Shown here in pieces: positions 1-7,839 of a DNA stretch of 64,000 nucleotides; the first letter of the stretch is position 1, and every line of letters begins with the position of its first letter. A model generated the notes under the pieces. The model did no database searches. It was not told the origin of the DNA and worked only from the letters and a program-made list of their open reading frames with translations. The DNA is from Streptomyces sp. NBC_00461. Its GTDB lineage: Bacteria; Actinomycetota; Actinomycetes; Streptomycetales; Streptomycetaceae. The translations under genes and the position numbers were made by a program. The stretch is taken from assembly GCF_036013935.1 (NCBI RefSeq), contig NZ_CP107902.1, positions 6,357,001 through 6,421,000 of the forward strand. Reading direction: 5' to 3'.

Positions 1-68
1 GCAAGTCGGTCAACGTGGGCATGCTGTTCGCCCAAGTGCGGCGGGTGGTGCGGGAGTACGGCCTGTGA
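1..68 (+). CDS. C-terminal end of an unidentified protein (partial)
   Basis: Reading from base 3, an open frame gives 21 residues ending VVREYGL and a TGA stop at 66-68. A strong hairpin terminator follows immediately, as expected for the end of a real gene. The 5' part lies outside the window and too little protein remains to assign a family. It converges on the ABC transporter operon to its right. Confidence 0.55.
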   Translation, partial: KSVNVGMLFAQVRRVVREYGL

Positions 69-120
69 GAACGCGGAAGGGCCCCTCCCCGAAACTTCGG
101 GGAGGGGCCCTTCCGCGTTC
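69..120. terminator. Bidirectional hairpin terminator
   Basis: A perfect 24-bp stem (69-92 pairing with 97-120) closes a 4-nt loop. It begins at the base after the upstream stop codon and ends 4 bp before the stop codon of the convergent permease gene, so it probably terminates both transcripts. Confidence 0.9.
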
Positions 121-124
121 GTTC

Positions 125-2458
125 TCACTCGGTGCGCAGACCGTCCGGCCGCATCAGCCGCAGCAGCGGCGGCAGGCTGAGCAGGGTCACGCCGAGGACG
201 ACCCCGGCGCCGATGCCCGTCATCGAGAGCACGCTCGCCCAGTCCACGGTCACCGTGTCGCCGGTCATCCTCAGCAGCACCGTGCCCAGCGTCAGTCCGA
301 CCACCGATGCCAGGAGCAGACCCAGCGCGATGGGGATCGCCGTCTGCCACAGCACCGACAGGCTCAGCGTGCGGCGCCGGGTCCCGAAGGCGACCAGTGA
401 CGACAGCAGCTTCTTGCGCTCGCGCAGCTGCTCCAGCTGGGAGACCAGCAGGCTCGCGCCGATCAGCACCAGGACGCAGGTGGCACCGACGAACAGCCCG
501 GTGCGGATCGACTGGAACTGCAGCGACTGCTTGCTGGACGTCAGGTTGAACACGTCCGCCAGCGGGTCCATCCGAGCCGCGGTGTTGCGCGCGTACTCGT
601 CGGCGTCCGCCATCGACCGGTCCAGCGAGAGGTACACCTTCTGGGTCAGGCCGGCCGCCGCCGCCGCGGGCAGCGCGCCCGAGGTGAGGAGCAGGCCACC
701 GCGTTCATAGCCGGTCGGGTCCTCGCGCTGTGCCGCCGTCTTCACGCCGGAGGGCACCTTCCAGGCCGCCGTGTGGTGGGGCGTCCCGCTGTACGACGGG
801 TCGAAGTACAGGGTGCGGCCCGCCGTGGTCAGCTTCTTCGTCTCGCTGCCGTACTCGTCGCCGACGATGCGGAAGATGTCACCGTCCCGGCAGGACGTCA
901 GCCGGGCCAGCTCGCGCAGCTGCGCACAGTTGCCGACGGCCGTCTCCAGCTCGTTGTCCGGGTCCTTCGGCCCGGTCCCGACCGAGCCCAGCGAGATCGC
1001 CGTCACCCGGTTCACGCCCTTCGTCCCGGCGAGCTTGCGGTCGACCTCGGACAGCGGGATGTCACCGCGCACGGAGATCTCCATCTGCGCCCGGTTGAGG
1101 TCGTTCTTCGTCGACTTGGTGTAGTCGTGCTCGACCCCCGCGAACAGCATCTGCAGCGCGATCGCGCCGGCCACCGCGACCGCGATGCCGTTGACCATGC
1201 GCGCGGCCGAGCCGCTGCTCAACTGCAGCCTGCGGACGGCCAGTTGCCAGGACACCGAGCCCGAGTTCAGCCGGGCGACCACGGCCTCGACGATCCACGG
1301 CAGCAGGGCGGTGACGCCGATCAGCAGCAGCACGGTGCCGCCGATCACCATCCACTGGTTGAAGTCGCCGTTGGAGTTGCCCTGCCCGATCATCGGGTAG
1401 AGCAGCGCGAGGCCGCCCAGCGGCAGGAGCAGCCGCCACCACAGCCGGCGCCGCGGCGGCTTCGCCGTACGCACCACGCCCAGCGGTTCGATGACCACCC
1501 CGCGCAGCGCGAACAGCGTCACCAGGACGGCAGCGGCCGGTACGGCGAGGGCGACGAGGACGACGAGCGCGGGCGACGGGTAGAGGTCGTCCGGGAACAC
1601 GCTGATGTCCCGTACCTCCAGCAGGCCCGCCAGCCGACGTCCGGTGAGGAAGAAGACGGTGCCGAGGACGAGCCCGAGCAGCGCTCCGGCGAGCGCCTCG
1701 CCGCCCGCGATCCGGCGGGCCATCCTGCCGTCCGCGCCGACCAGCCGCAGCGCCGCGAGCCGGCGGTCGCGGCGTTCGCCGCCGAAACGGACGGCCGCGG
1801 CGATGAACACGCCGACGGGCAGCAGCAGCACCACGAAGATGATCGTGACCAGCAGGATCAGGATCGGGTCCAGCGCATCGTCCTGGTGCCAGCGGGAGGG
1901 CCCGAAGTAGTTGATGCGCTCGATCGTGCCGGTGGCCAGATGGGTCTCCAGGCCCGAGCCGCCCGCGTAGTAGGTGAGTTCGGCGGGACCGATCAGACCG
2001 GAGTCGCCGATGGTGCCGACGGCGCGGTAGGGGATGCGCCCGCGCAGCAGCTTGCCGGAGTCCGACGCGAGCAGCTTCTTCAGCGCGGGCGAGACGACCA
2101 TCTCACCCTTCGCCGGGAACTTCCCGACGCCCGGCGGCATCGGCGCCCGCGCCCCCTCCCGCTCCAGGAGCCGGCCGCGCACGTCCGCGCCGTGGAACGT
2201 CGTGTCGGTGTTGGCGACGATCAGCGTGTCGTCCGCCTTGGGCAGCAGCTTCCCGCTGTACGTGAAGTCGTCGCGGGCGTGCGAGCGGTGGTCGCGCTCG
2301 GACAGCGCGCTCGGTATCGCCGTGGTCAGCAGCAGCAGCGCCACGCCGAGCCCGACGCCGACAGCCGTCAACACGGCCCGGGTCCAGCCCTCGCGTCCGC
2401 CGGCGAAGGCGAACCGAAGCCCCATGGCCAGATCGTCGGCCCACTGGCGCGCGTTCAT
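125..2458 (-). CDS. FtsX-like ABC transporter permease
   Basis: A 777-residue integral membrane protein of the MacB/FtsX permease family. The layout is an N-terminal membrane segment (about residues 25-50), an extracytoplasmic region, a first FtsX block of membrane helices (about 205-330), further helices near 345-440, a second large extracytoplasmic region, and a C-terminal FtsX block of three helices (about 655-765). It ends with a short polar tail. The ATG at 2456-2458 overlaps the TGA of the upstream ATPase gene by 4 bp (ATGA), so translation is coupled and the start is secure. With the adjacent ATPase it should form an exporter or a mechanotransmission-type transporter; substrate unknown. 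The PadR gene that heads the operon suggests induction by a small molecule or drug. Confidence 0.9.
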   Translation of the reverse strand: MNARQWADDLAMGLRFAFAGGREGWTRAVLTAVGVGLGVALLLLTTAIPSALSERDHRSHARDDFTYSGKLLPKADDTLIVANTDTTFHGADVRGRLLEREGARAPMPPGVGKFPAKGEMVVSPALKKLLASDSGKLLRGRIPYRAVGTIGDSGLIGPAELTYYAGGSGLETHLATGTIERINYFGPSRWHQDDALDPILILLVTIIFVVLLLPVGVFIAAAVRFGGERRDRRLAALRLVGADGRMARRIAGGEALAGALLGLVLGTVFFLTGRRLAGLLEVRDISVFPDDLYPSPALVVLVALAVPAAAVLVTLFALRGVVIEPLGVVRTAKPPRRRLWWRLLLPLGGLALLYPMIGQGNSNGDFNQWMVIGGTVLLLIGVTALLPWIVEAVVARLNSGSVSWQLAVRRLQLSSGSAARMVNGIAVAVAGAIALQMLFAGVEHDYTKSTKNDLNRAQMEISVRGDIPLSEVDRKLAGTKGVNRVTAISLGSVGTGPKDPDNELETAVGNCAQLRELARLTSCRDGDIFRIVGDEYGSETKKLTTAGRTLYFDPSYSGTPHHTAAWKVPSGVKTAAQREDPTGYERGGLLLTSGALPAAAAAGLTQKVYLSLDRSMADADEYARNTAARMDPLADVFNLTSSKQSLQFQSIRTGLFVGATCVLVLIGASLLVSQLEQLRERKKLLSSLVAFGTRRRTLSLSVLWQTAIPIALGLLLASVVGLTLGTVLLRMTGDTVTVDWASVLSMTGIGAGVVLGVTLLSLPPLLRLMRPDGLRTE

Positions 2459-3141
2459 ACCGCCCGCTCCATGTCCCGCGACTTCCCGTCGCGCACGACG
2501 ATCTCGCGGTCCGAGTAGGCGGCCACCCGTGCCTCGTGCGTGACGAGGACGACGGCGGCGTTGGTGGACCGGGCGGCGTCGGTGAGCAGGTCCATCACGC
2601 GCTCGCCGTTGAGCGAGTCGAGCGCTCCGGTCGGCTCGTCGGCGAACAGCATCCGGGGGCTGGTGACCAGGGCCCGGGCGACGGCGACGCGCTGCCCCTG
2701 ACCGCCGGAGACCTCACCGGGCCGCTTCTTCCTCAGGCCGTCGACCTCAAGCCGCTCCATCCACGTCAGCGCGGTCCGCTCGGCCTCCTTGCGGGAGGTG
2801 CCGTTCAGCCTGAGCGGCAGGGCGACGTTCTCCACGCACGTCAGCTCCGGCACGAGCTGCCCGAACTGGAACACGAACCCGAACTCCGAGCGTCGCAGCG
2901 CACTGCGCTCGGCGTCGCTCATGGTCGCCATCTCGCGTCCGTTGTACGTGATCGAGCCCGAGTCGGGCGTCACGATCCCGGCGAGACAGTGCAGCAGGGT
3001 CGACTTGCCGGAGCCGGAGGGGCCCATCACGGCGACGACCTCGCCGGGGTGGATGGAGAACTCGGCACCGTCGAGGGCGACGGTCGGCCCGTAGGCCTTG
3101 CGCAGCTCGTCCGCGACGAGCAGAGAACCTGCGGGGGTCAT
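2455..3141 (-). CDS. ABC transporter ATP-binding protein (LolD/MacB type)
   Basis: A 228-residue ATPase of the LolD/MacB/FtsE type. It has Walker A GPSGSGKST (about residues 39-47), a signature VSGGQGQRVA, Walker B LFADEPTGALDS and a switch histidine in LVTHEAR. The length is normal for the family. Its ATG at 3139-3141 overlaps the PadR stop (ATGA), and its own stop overlaps the permease start, so all three genes are one translationally coupled operon. It supplies energy to the FtsX-like permease. Nothing looks damaged. Confidence 0.93.
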   Translation of the reverse strand: MTPAGSLLVADELRKAYGPTVALDGAEFSIHPGEVVAVMGPSGSGKSTLLHCLAGIVTPDSGSITYNGREMATMSDAERSALRRSEFGFVFQFGQLVPELTCVENVALPLRLNGTSRKEAERTALTWMERLEVDGLRKKRPGEVSGGQGQRVAVARALVTSPRMLFADEPTGALDSLNGERVMDLLTDAARSTNAAVVLVTHEARVAAYSDREIVVRDGKSRDMERAV

Positions 3142-3662
3142 CGGGTCACCGCTTCCGCGAGTTTGTCGAGGCGCGCGGCGGTCAGTTCCAGCCAGCGCAG
3201 GTCGGCTTCGAGGTGGAACAGGGCGTGGTCGCAGATGAGCTGGTCGGCCAGGTCCCCCTTCCGCTTCCGGTCGGTCAGGATCCTCATCATGCGCAGGTGC
3301 TCGGAGCGCTGCGTGTCGAGGATGTCGGCCGCGTTGCGGTGCGTGAGCAGCGCGAGGACGACCTTGGTGTACAGCGTGGACTGCAGATACGGCTCGGGCG
3401 TTTCCGGTGTCGCGAGCCAGCGCTCCACGTCGGTGATCCCGGCGTCGGTGATCGCGTACCGCTTGCGCTCGGGGCCGCCCCCCGCCTCGATGCCGTCGAC
3501 CTCGACGAGCCCGTTCTTCAGCAGGCGGGACATGGTCGAGTAGACCTGGCCGTAGTGCAGCGGCCGGTCGTGACCGAACTTGTCGTCGAAGGCCCGCTTG
3601 AGGTCGTAGCCGTGGCGGGGCCCGGACTCCAGGAGCCCTAGAAGAGTGTGACCGATGGACAT
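3138..3662 (-). CDS. PadR family transcriptional regulator
   Basis: A 174-residue PadR regulator. An N-terminal winged helix-turn-helix (about 1-85, with GYDLKRAF and the YSTMSRLLKNGLVE recognition region and a KRYAIT wing) precedes a C-terminal helical dimerisation domain (Vir_act_alpha_C type, about 95-174). It is first in the operon with the ABC transporter. PadR proteins commonly repress their own operon and are released by ligands, so autoregulation is the likely arrangement. Two GTATAC palindromes lie 22-40 bp upstream of the start codon. The Shine-Dalgarno sequence is weak. Confidence 0.9.
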   Translation of the reverse strand: MSIGHTLLGLLESGPRHGYDLKRAFDDKFGHDRPLHYGQVYSTMSRLLKNGLVEVDGIEAGGGPERKRYAITDAGITDVERWLATPETPEPYLQSTLYTKVVLALLTHRNAADILDTQRSEHLRMMRILTDRKRKGDLADQLICDHALFHLEADLRWLELTAARLDKLAEAVTR

Positions 3663-3683
3663 GTCAAGAACTCTACGCAGGGT

Positions 3684-3702
3684 GTATACCCCTCGTGTAT
3701 AC
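3684..3702 (-). promoter_or_regulatory. Candidate PadR operator (two GTATAC palindromes)
   Basis: GTATAC occurs at 3684-3689 and again at 3697-3702, starts 13 bp apart, just upstream of the PadR start codon. The copies sit in a direct TGTATAC(C/G) repeat. The position over the likely promoter suggests the operator of the operon. Inference only. Confidence 0.45.
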
Positions 3703-3799
3703 GCACCGTGTCTAGATCATGGCGGGGGGTGGGAGTCCGCAGGTGGGCGCCGATTGTCACGGTTCTGCTACTGACGACGCCCGCCGTCCCAGCCCCTGT

Positions 3800-3866
3800 C
3801 CGGCACCCCTTCGGCGCTCTGGAGGCTGCTTCGGCATTCCGGCACCCGTCCCGCGCTTCTGGAGGC
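3800..3866. repeat. Imperfect direct repeat upstream of dispersed repeat A
   Basis: CCGGCACCC...GCGC..TCTGGAGGC occurs at 3800-3826 and again at 3839-3866. Both units resemble decayed versions of the CCCGTCCGGCG...GAGGACGAGGC head of dispersed repeat A that follows at 3881. The rest of the 3663-3880 gap shows no credible gene. Confidence 0.4.
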
Positions 3867-3880
3867 CGGATCAGTAATCC

Positions 3881-3947
3881 CAGCCCGTCCGGCGTTTGAG
3901 GACGAGGCCGTTCAGGCCGACGGGGGTCCGGGGGCGGAGCCCCCGGG
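3881..3947 (+). repeat. Dispersed repeat A, copy 1
   Basis: The repeat has a CAGCCCGTCCGGCGTTTGAG head, a GGCCGTTCAGGCCG inverted repeat and a GGGGGC(GGA)GCCCCC hairpin. Copies also occur at 12585-12672 (same strand) and 19949-20057 (opposite strand). I recall this sequence as a common intergenic repeat of Streptomyces genomes. Here it overlaps the 3' end of the ribbon-helix-helix-like gene on the minus strand and provides its stop codon. Confidence 0.8.
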
Positions 3948-4169
3948 AGGGCGACCGCGACGAGGCAGTGGCCCAGCCTCCCCGGGCAACCGCCCCGCCT
4001 CGTTCAAAGCCCGCCGCAACAGAAACTCGATCTGCGCGTTGGCGGAACGCAACTCGTCACCGGCCCACCGCGCCAACGCGTCGTACACCAAAGGATCCAA
4101 CCGCAGCAGCACCTGCTTGCGCTGCTGCGGCCGACGCCTGGCCGAGGAGCCCTCGGAAGGTTCCGTCAC
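3912..4169 (-). CDS. Small ribbon-helix-helix-like protein coupled to SPFH gene
   Basis: An 85-residue protein. A GTG at 4167-4169 overlaps the SPFH stop codon as GTGA, so I prefer it to the upstream ATG at 4220. The core (about residues 12-50) contains QVLLRLDPLVYDALARWA followed by a helix ending in EFLLRRAL, the strand-helix-helix pattern of Arc/MetJ-like DNA-binding proteins that bind as dimers. The last about 15 residues are Pro/Gly-rich and are encoded by dispersed repeat A, including the stop codon. The protein may therefore have gained its tail by repeat insertion. It may regulate the operon; a perfect palindrome lies upstream of the SPFH gene. Function is inferred. Confidence 0.7.
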   Translation of the reverse strand: MTEPSEGSSARRRPQQRKQVLLRLDPLVYDALARWAGDELRSANAQIEFLLRRALNEAGRLPGEAGPLPRRGRPPGGSAPGPPSA

Positions 4170-5083
4170 TGGTACAAGGTCCCGGTGTTGAGGACGGGCT
4201 GCGGTGCGCGGTCCCCGCACAGCACCACCATCAGGTTGGACACCATCGCCGCCTTCCGCTCCTCGTCCAGCTCCACGATGTCCCGCTCGGAGATCCGCGC
4301 CAGCGCCGCCTCGACCATGCCCACCGCGCCGTCCACGATCTGCCGCCGGGCCGCGACGATCGCCCCCGCCTGCTGCCGCTGGAGCATCGCCGAGGCGATC
4401 TCGGGAGCGTACGCGAGGTGCGTGAAGCGCGACTCGATGATCTGCACACCGGCGGCCTCCACGCGCGCGTGCAGCTCGATGGCCAGCTTCTCGGTGATCT
4501 CCTCCGCGTTGCCGCGCAGCGAGAGCCCGCCCTCCTCGTGGGAGTCGTAGGGGTACTCGATGGCGATGTGCCGTACCGCGGCCTCCGTCTGCGTGGCGAC
4601 GAAGTCCAGGTAGTTGTCCACCTCGAACGTGGCCTGCGCGGTGTCTCGCACCTTCCAGACCACGACCGCGGCGAGCTCGATCGGGTTGCCGTAGGCGTCG
4701 TTGACCTTGAGCACGGCGGTCTCGTGGTTGCGAACGCGAGTGGAGATCTTCGTGCGCGAGGTGAAGGGGTTCACCCAGCGCAGGCCGTCCTGGCGGATCG
4801 TCCCGCGGTAACGGCCGAAGAGCTGCACGACCCGGGCCTCACCCGGCGCCACGGTGTTGAGCCCGCGCAGCGAGATCACCGCGGCGACCAGGACGACGAC
4901 ACCGCCGACGGCGAAGCCGGGGTTCACCGACGCGGCCACGAACAGGGCGACCGCGGCCAGCAGGCCGAGCAGCCCGAGCAGCAGCGCGAGCGCGCCGCCG
5001 ATGCTGTGTGCGGCCGTCTCCCGCACGCGTGGCGCGGGCATCTCGGGTATGTCGGCGGCGGGTGTGGAGTCGTGTGCGGACAT
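4166..5083 (-). CDS. SPFH/Band 7 domain membrane protein
   Basis: A 305-residue protein starting MSAHDST at an ATG (5081-5083) with a G-rich Shine-Dalgarno just upstream; an ATG at 5137 would add 18 residues but has a poorer leader. Two close hydrophobic segments (about residues 30-75) anchor it. The SPFH domain follows (about 75-290), with VAPGEARVVQLFGRYRGT, VNPFTSRTKIS and a helical region carrying QRQQAGAIVAARRQ. SPFH proteins are stomatin/prohibitin relatives that oligomerise on membranes and scaffold or protect membrane proteins. It is the first gene of a two-gene coupled operon with the ribbon-helix-helix-like protein. There is no NfeD partner nearby. Confidence 0.88.
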   Translation of the reverse strand: MSAHDSTPAADIPEMPAPRVRETAAHSIGGALALLLGLLGLLAAVALFVAASVNPGFAVGGVVVLVAAVISLRGLNTVAPGEARVVQLFGRYRGTIRQDGLRWVNPFTSRTKISTRVRNHETAVLKVNDAYGNPIELAAVVVWKVRDTAQATFEVDNYLDFVATQTEAAVRHIAIEYPYDSHEEGGLSLRGNAEEITEKLAIELHARVEAAGVQIIESRFTHLAYAPEIASAMLQRQQAGAIVAARRQIVDGAVGMVEAALARISERDIVELDEERKAAMVSNLMVVLCGDRAPQPVLNTGTLYQ

Positions 5084-5147
5084 GGGTGGCCCCCCGTTCT
5101 CGTGGTGCGCTCCCGCGGTGCGTTTCCGCGGAAGCACGGATCTAGCT

Positions 5148-5161
5148 AAGTGATATCACTT
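5148..5161. promoter_or_regulatory. Perfect 14-bp palindrome upstream of SPFH operon
   Basis: AAGTGATATCACTT is a perfect palindrome 65-78 bp upstream of the SPFH start codon, in an A/T-rich patch that contrasts with the surrounding GC-rich DNA. It is well placed to be an operator over the promoter. The operon encodes its own ribbon-helix-helix-like protein, a class that binds short palindromes, so autoregulation is plausible. Confidence 0.5.
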
Positions 5162-5353
5162 TACCCCGTAGGGCAACCTTGAACCCTCCTCGGCCGTCGG
5201 TTCCGTTGGGGCGGGTGCTGATTGTCACGTCCACAAAAGGCCGGATCGACGGACCTTTGCCACATCTCCCGGTGTTAGCTTTCTGAGCTGACTTGAGCGG
5301 CGAACCTGTGTGACGTGTGAGCACACATGAACGAAGCGGAGCGGATCGGACCC

Positions 5354-7741
5354 ATGGGACGAGCGGAAGACAGACGAGCGCGACAGCGCGGTGGCCGCCG
5401 CGCGGCGCCCACGCGCTCGTCCACGGCATCCATATCCACCGCGTCGGCGGAGGAGCCGGTCACGGTCGTCGGCGGCCGGGCCGCGGCGCGCCGGGCGGCC
5501 CAGGGCAGGGGCAGGGCCAAGGGCAAGGCGGGCAAGGACGGCAAGGACAGCAGGAGTTTCATACGCCGGCTGTTCACCTGGAAGAAGATCGTCGGAACGT
5601 TCTTCGGGCTGTGCCTGCTCGGCATGGGCGCGTTCGTCGCGCTGTACATGATGATCAGCATCCCCAAGGGCGGCAATTCCGACGCCACGCTGCAGAGCAA
5701 CGTCTACATGTACGGCGACGGCTCGCTGCTGACCCGCGACGGCCAGCGCAACCGCGAGATCGTGGACCTGGCCAAGGTGCCCAAGCCCGTTCAGCACACC
5801 TTCGTCGCCGCCGAGAACAAGACCTTCTACAAGGACAACGGCGTCGACCTCAAGGGCACCGCCCGCGGTCTGCTCAACACGCTGTCCGGCAAGGGCGCGC
5901 AGGGCGGTTCGACGATCACCCAGCAGTACGTCAAGAACTACTACCTGACGCAGAACCAGACCGTCACGCGCAAGCTGAAGGAACTGGTCATCTCGCTGAA
6001 GCTGGACCGCACGAAGTCCAAGGACTACATCCTCGCCGGCTACATCAACACCAGCTACTACGGCCGCGGCGCCTACGGCATCCAGGCGGCGGCGCAGGCC
6101 TACTACCGCGAAGACGCCGAGAAGCTCACGGTCGCGCAGGGCGCGTACCTCGCCGCGCTTCTCCAGGCGCCGAACCAGTACGACTGGGCGATCGCGTCCG
6201 ACACCGGCAAGCGGCTGGTCCAGGCCCGCTGGAACTACGTCCTCGACAACATGGTCGAGGAGAACTGGCTGGACAAGACCAAGCGCGAGGACATGAAGTT
6301 CCCGACGCCGAAGGCCCCCAAGGCCGCGCCCGGTATGGGCGGCCAGACCGGCTACCTGGTGGACGCGGCCAACAACCAGCTGGCCAGGCGGCTGGTGACG
6401 CAGGGCACGGCCGACAACTTCAACGACGCCCTGACCATGGTCAAGGCGGGCGGCTGGACCATCACGCTCAACATCGACAAGAAGAAGCAGGCGGCGCTGG
6501 AGAAGGCCGCCAAGGCGCAGCTGATCAGCAAGCTCGACCCGAAGAAGCGCTCGGTCGACGCGGACGTCCAGGCCGGTGCCGCGTCGGTGAACCCGAAGAC
6601 GGGCGCTGTCGTGGCGATGTACGGCGGGCGGGACTACTACAAGCACTACCGCAACAACGCGACCCGCACGGACTACCAGCCCGCGTCGACGTTCAAGCCG
6701 GTCATCCTCGCCGCCGCCCTGGACGGGGCCGCCGAGACACAGACCGGCAAGGCCATCGGCGCGAACACGATCTACGACGGGACGAGCAAGCGCCAGGTCC
6801 TGGACAAGGGCGCCAAGGTCGGATTCGCCCCCGAGAACGAGGACGACCACAGCTACGGCCCCATCACCGTCCAGACGGCGATGAACCAGTCCGTCAACTC
6901 CGTCTTCGCGCAGATGGGCGTCGACGTCGGCATGGACAAGGTGCTCAAGGTCGCCGGCCAGCTCGGCATGGACACCGCCGACCTCAGGGCGGTGCCCGCC
7001 CAGACCCTCGGCACCATGGGGGCGAGCCCGCTGCAGATGGCAGGCGTCTACGCGACCCTCGACAACCACGGCAAGCAGGTCACTCCGAGCATCATCAAGT
7101 CCGTGGAGAACAGCAGGCATTCGGTCACCCTGCCGAACCCGATCGGCGACCAGGTCATCAGCCCCGAGGCCGCCGACACGGTCACCTCGGTGCTGACGGG
7201 CGTGGTCGACGACGGTACGGCCAAGCAGTCGGTGCAGGAGAACGCCAACCGCGACGGCCGCAAGGTCGCCGGCAAGACGGGCACCTCCGACGAGAACCGC
7301 TCGGCCTGGTTCACCGGCTTCACGCCCGACCTGGTCACCTCGGTCGGCCTGTTCGGTGAGAACCACAAGTCCTTCGCGCAGGTCTCGATGTACAAGGCGG
7401 GCGGACTGCCCCGCGTCAACGGTGGTACCTTCCCGGCGCAGATCTGGGCGGCGTACACCTTCGGCGTCTCCGCCACGGGCCTCAAGTTCGACCTGGACAC
7501 CACACAGGGCGCGGCGGTGCAGCCGACGTACACGCCGACGCCCACGAAGACGCCCAGCCGGACGCCGTCGCAGACACCGACGAGCCCGTCACCGTCACCG
7601 TCCCCGTCCCAGACGCCCTCGCAGACGCCCTCGCAGACGCCGTCCCAGACGCCGTCCCAGACACCCTCGCGGACGCCGACGACGACGCCGACGGACGGCG
7701 GGGGCCCGGTGGATCCGCTCAACCCGAACGGCCAGCAGTAA
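5354..7741 (+). CDS. Class A penicillin-binding protein (transglycosylase-transpeptidase)
   Basis: A bifunctional peptidoglycan synthase, 795 residues from ATG 5354 (an in-frame ATG at 5327 adds 9 residues; neither has a strong Shine-Dalgarno). The order is a basic cytoplasmic tail, one membrane anchor (about 79-103), a GT51 glycosyltransferase with the catalytic Glu in AAENKTFY (154) and GGSTITQQ (184-191), then a transpeptidase with STFK (Ser445/Lys448), SVN (513-515) and KTG (641-643). All catalytic motifs are intact. The C-terminus is a Pro/Thr/Ser tail containing a TPSQ tandem repeat. It polymerises lipid II and cross-links stem peptides outside the membrane. It is monocistronic, with a terminator downstream. 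Confidence 0.95.
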   Translation: MGRAEDRRARQRGGRRAAPTRSSTASISTASAEEPVTVVGGRAAARRAAQGRGRAKGKAGKDGKDSRSFIRRLFTWKKIVGTFFGLCLLGMGAFVALYMMISIPKGGNSDATLQSNVYMYGDGSLLTRDGQRNREIVDLAKVPKPVQHTFVAAENKTFYKDNGVDLKGTARGLLNTLSGKGAQGGSTITQQYVKNYYLTQNQTVTRKLKELVISLKLDRTKSKDYILAGYINTSYYGRGAYGIQAAAQAYYREDAEKLTVAQGAYLAALLQAPNQYDWAIASDTGKRLVQARWNYVLDNMVEENWLDKTKREDMKFPTPKAPKAAPGMGGQTGYLVDAANNQLARRLVTQGTADNFNDALTMVKAGGWTITLNIDKKKQAALEKAAKAQLISKLDPKKRSVDADVQAGAASVNPKTGAVVAMYGGRDYYKHYRNNATRTDYQPASTFKPVILAAALDGAAETQTGKAIGANTIYDGTSKRQVLDKGAKVGFAPENEDDHSYGPITVQTAMNQSVNSVFAQMGVDVGMDKVLKVAGQLGMDTADLRAVPAQTLGTMGASPLQMAGVYATLDNHGKQVTPSIIKSVENSRHSVTLPNPIGDQVISPEAADTVTSVLTGVVDDGTAKQSVQENANRDGRKVAGKTGTSDENRSAWFTGFTPDLVTSVGLFGENHKSFAQVSMYKAGGLPRVNGGTFPAQIWAAYTFGVSATGLKFDLDTTQGAAVQPTYTPTPTKTPSRTPSQTPTSPSPSPSPSQTPSQTPSQTPSQTPSQTPSRTPTTTPTDGGGPVDPLNPNGQQ
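7609..7676 (+). repeat. 12-bp tandem repeat coding TPSQ units
   Basis: About five copies of a 12-bp unit of the form CAGACGCC(C/G)TC(G/C) encode the TPSQ repeats of the extracytoplasmic PBP tail. The unit is in frame, so copy number can change without breaking the gene. Confidence 0.85.
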
Positions 7742-7789
7742 CCGGGACAACCAGCGCCAACCCGGACAACCAGCGGTAGAGCGACAAGA

Positions 7790-7820
7790 AAGGGCGCCCG
7801 GCAAGATGCCGGGCGCCCTT
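7790..7820. terminator. Bidirectional hairpin terminator
   Basis: A perfect 13-bp stem (7790-7802 with 7808-7820) closes a 5-nt loop between the convergent PBP and phosphatase genes, whose stop codons lie 49 bp upstream and 20 bp downstream. Confidence 0.9.
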
Positions 7821-7839
7821 CGCGCTTTCGAAACGGTGG

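Noticed and set aside
773..2518. A 581-codon frame on the plus strand opposite the FtsX-like permease
   Set aside because: It is antisense to a clear coding gene, very rich in Arg/Gln/Asp/His, and is a normal shadow of high-GC coding DNA.
5225..7366. A 713-codon frame opposite the penicillin-binding protein
   Set aside because: It is antisense to a gene with all catalytic motifs; the composition (Arg/Val/Leu/Asp/Gly repeats) is typical of a shadow frame.
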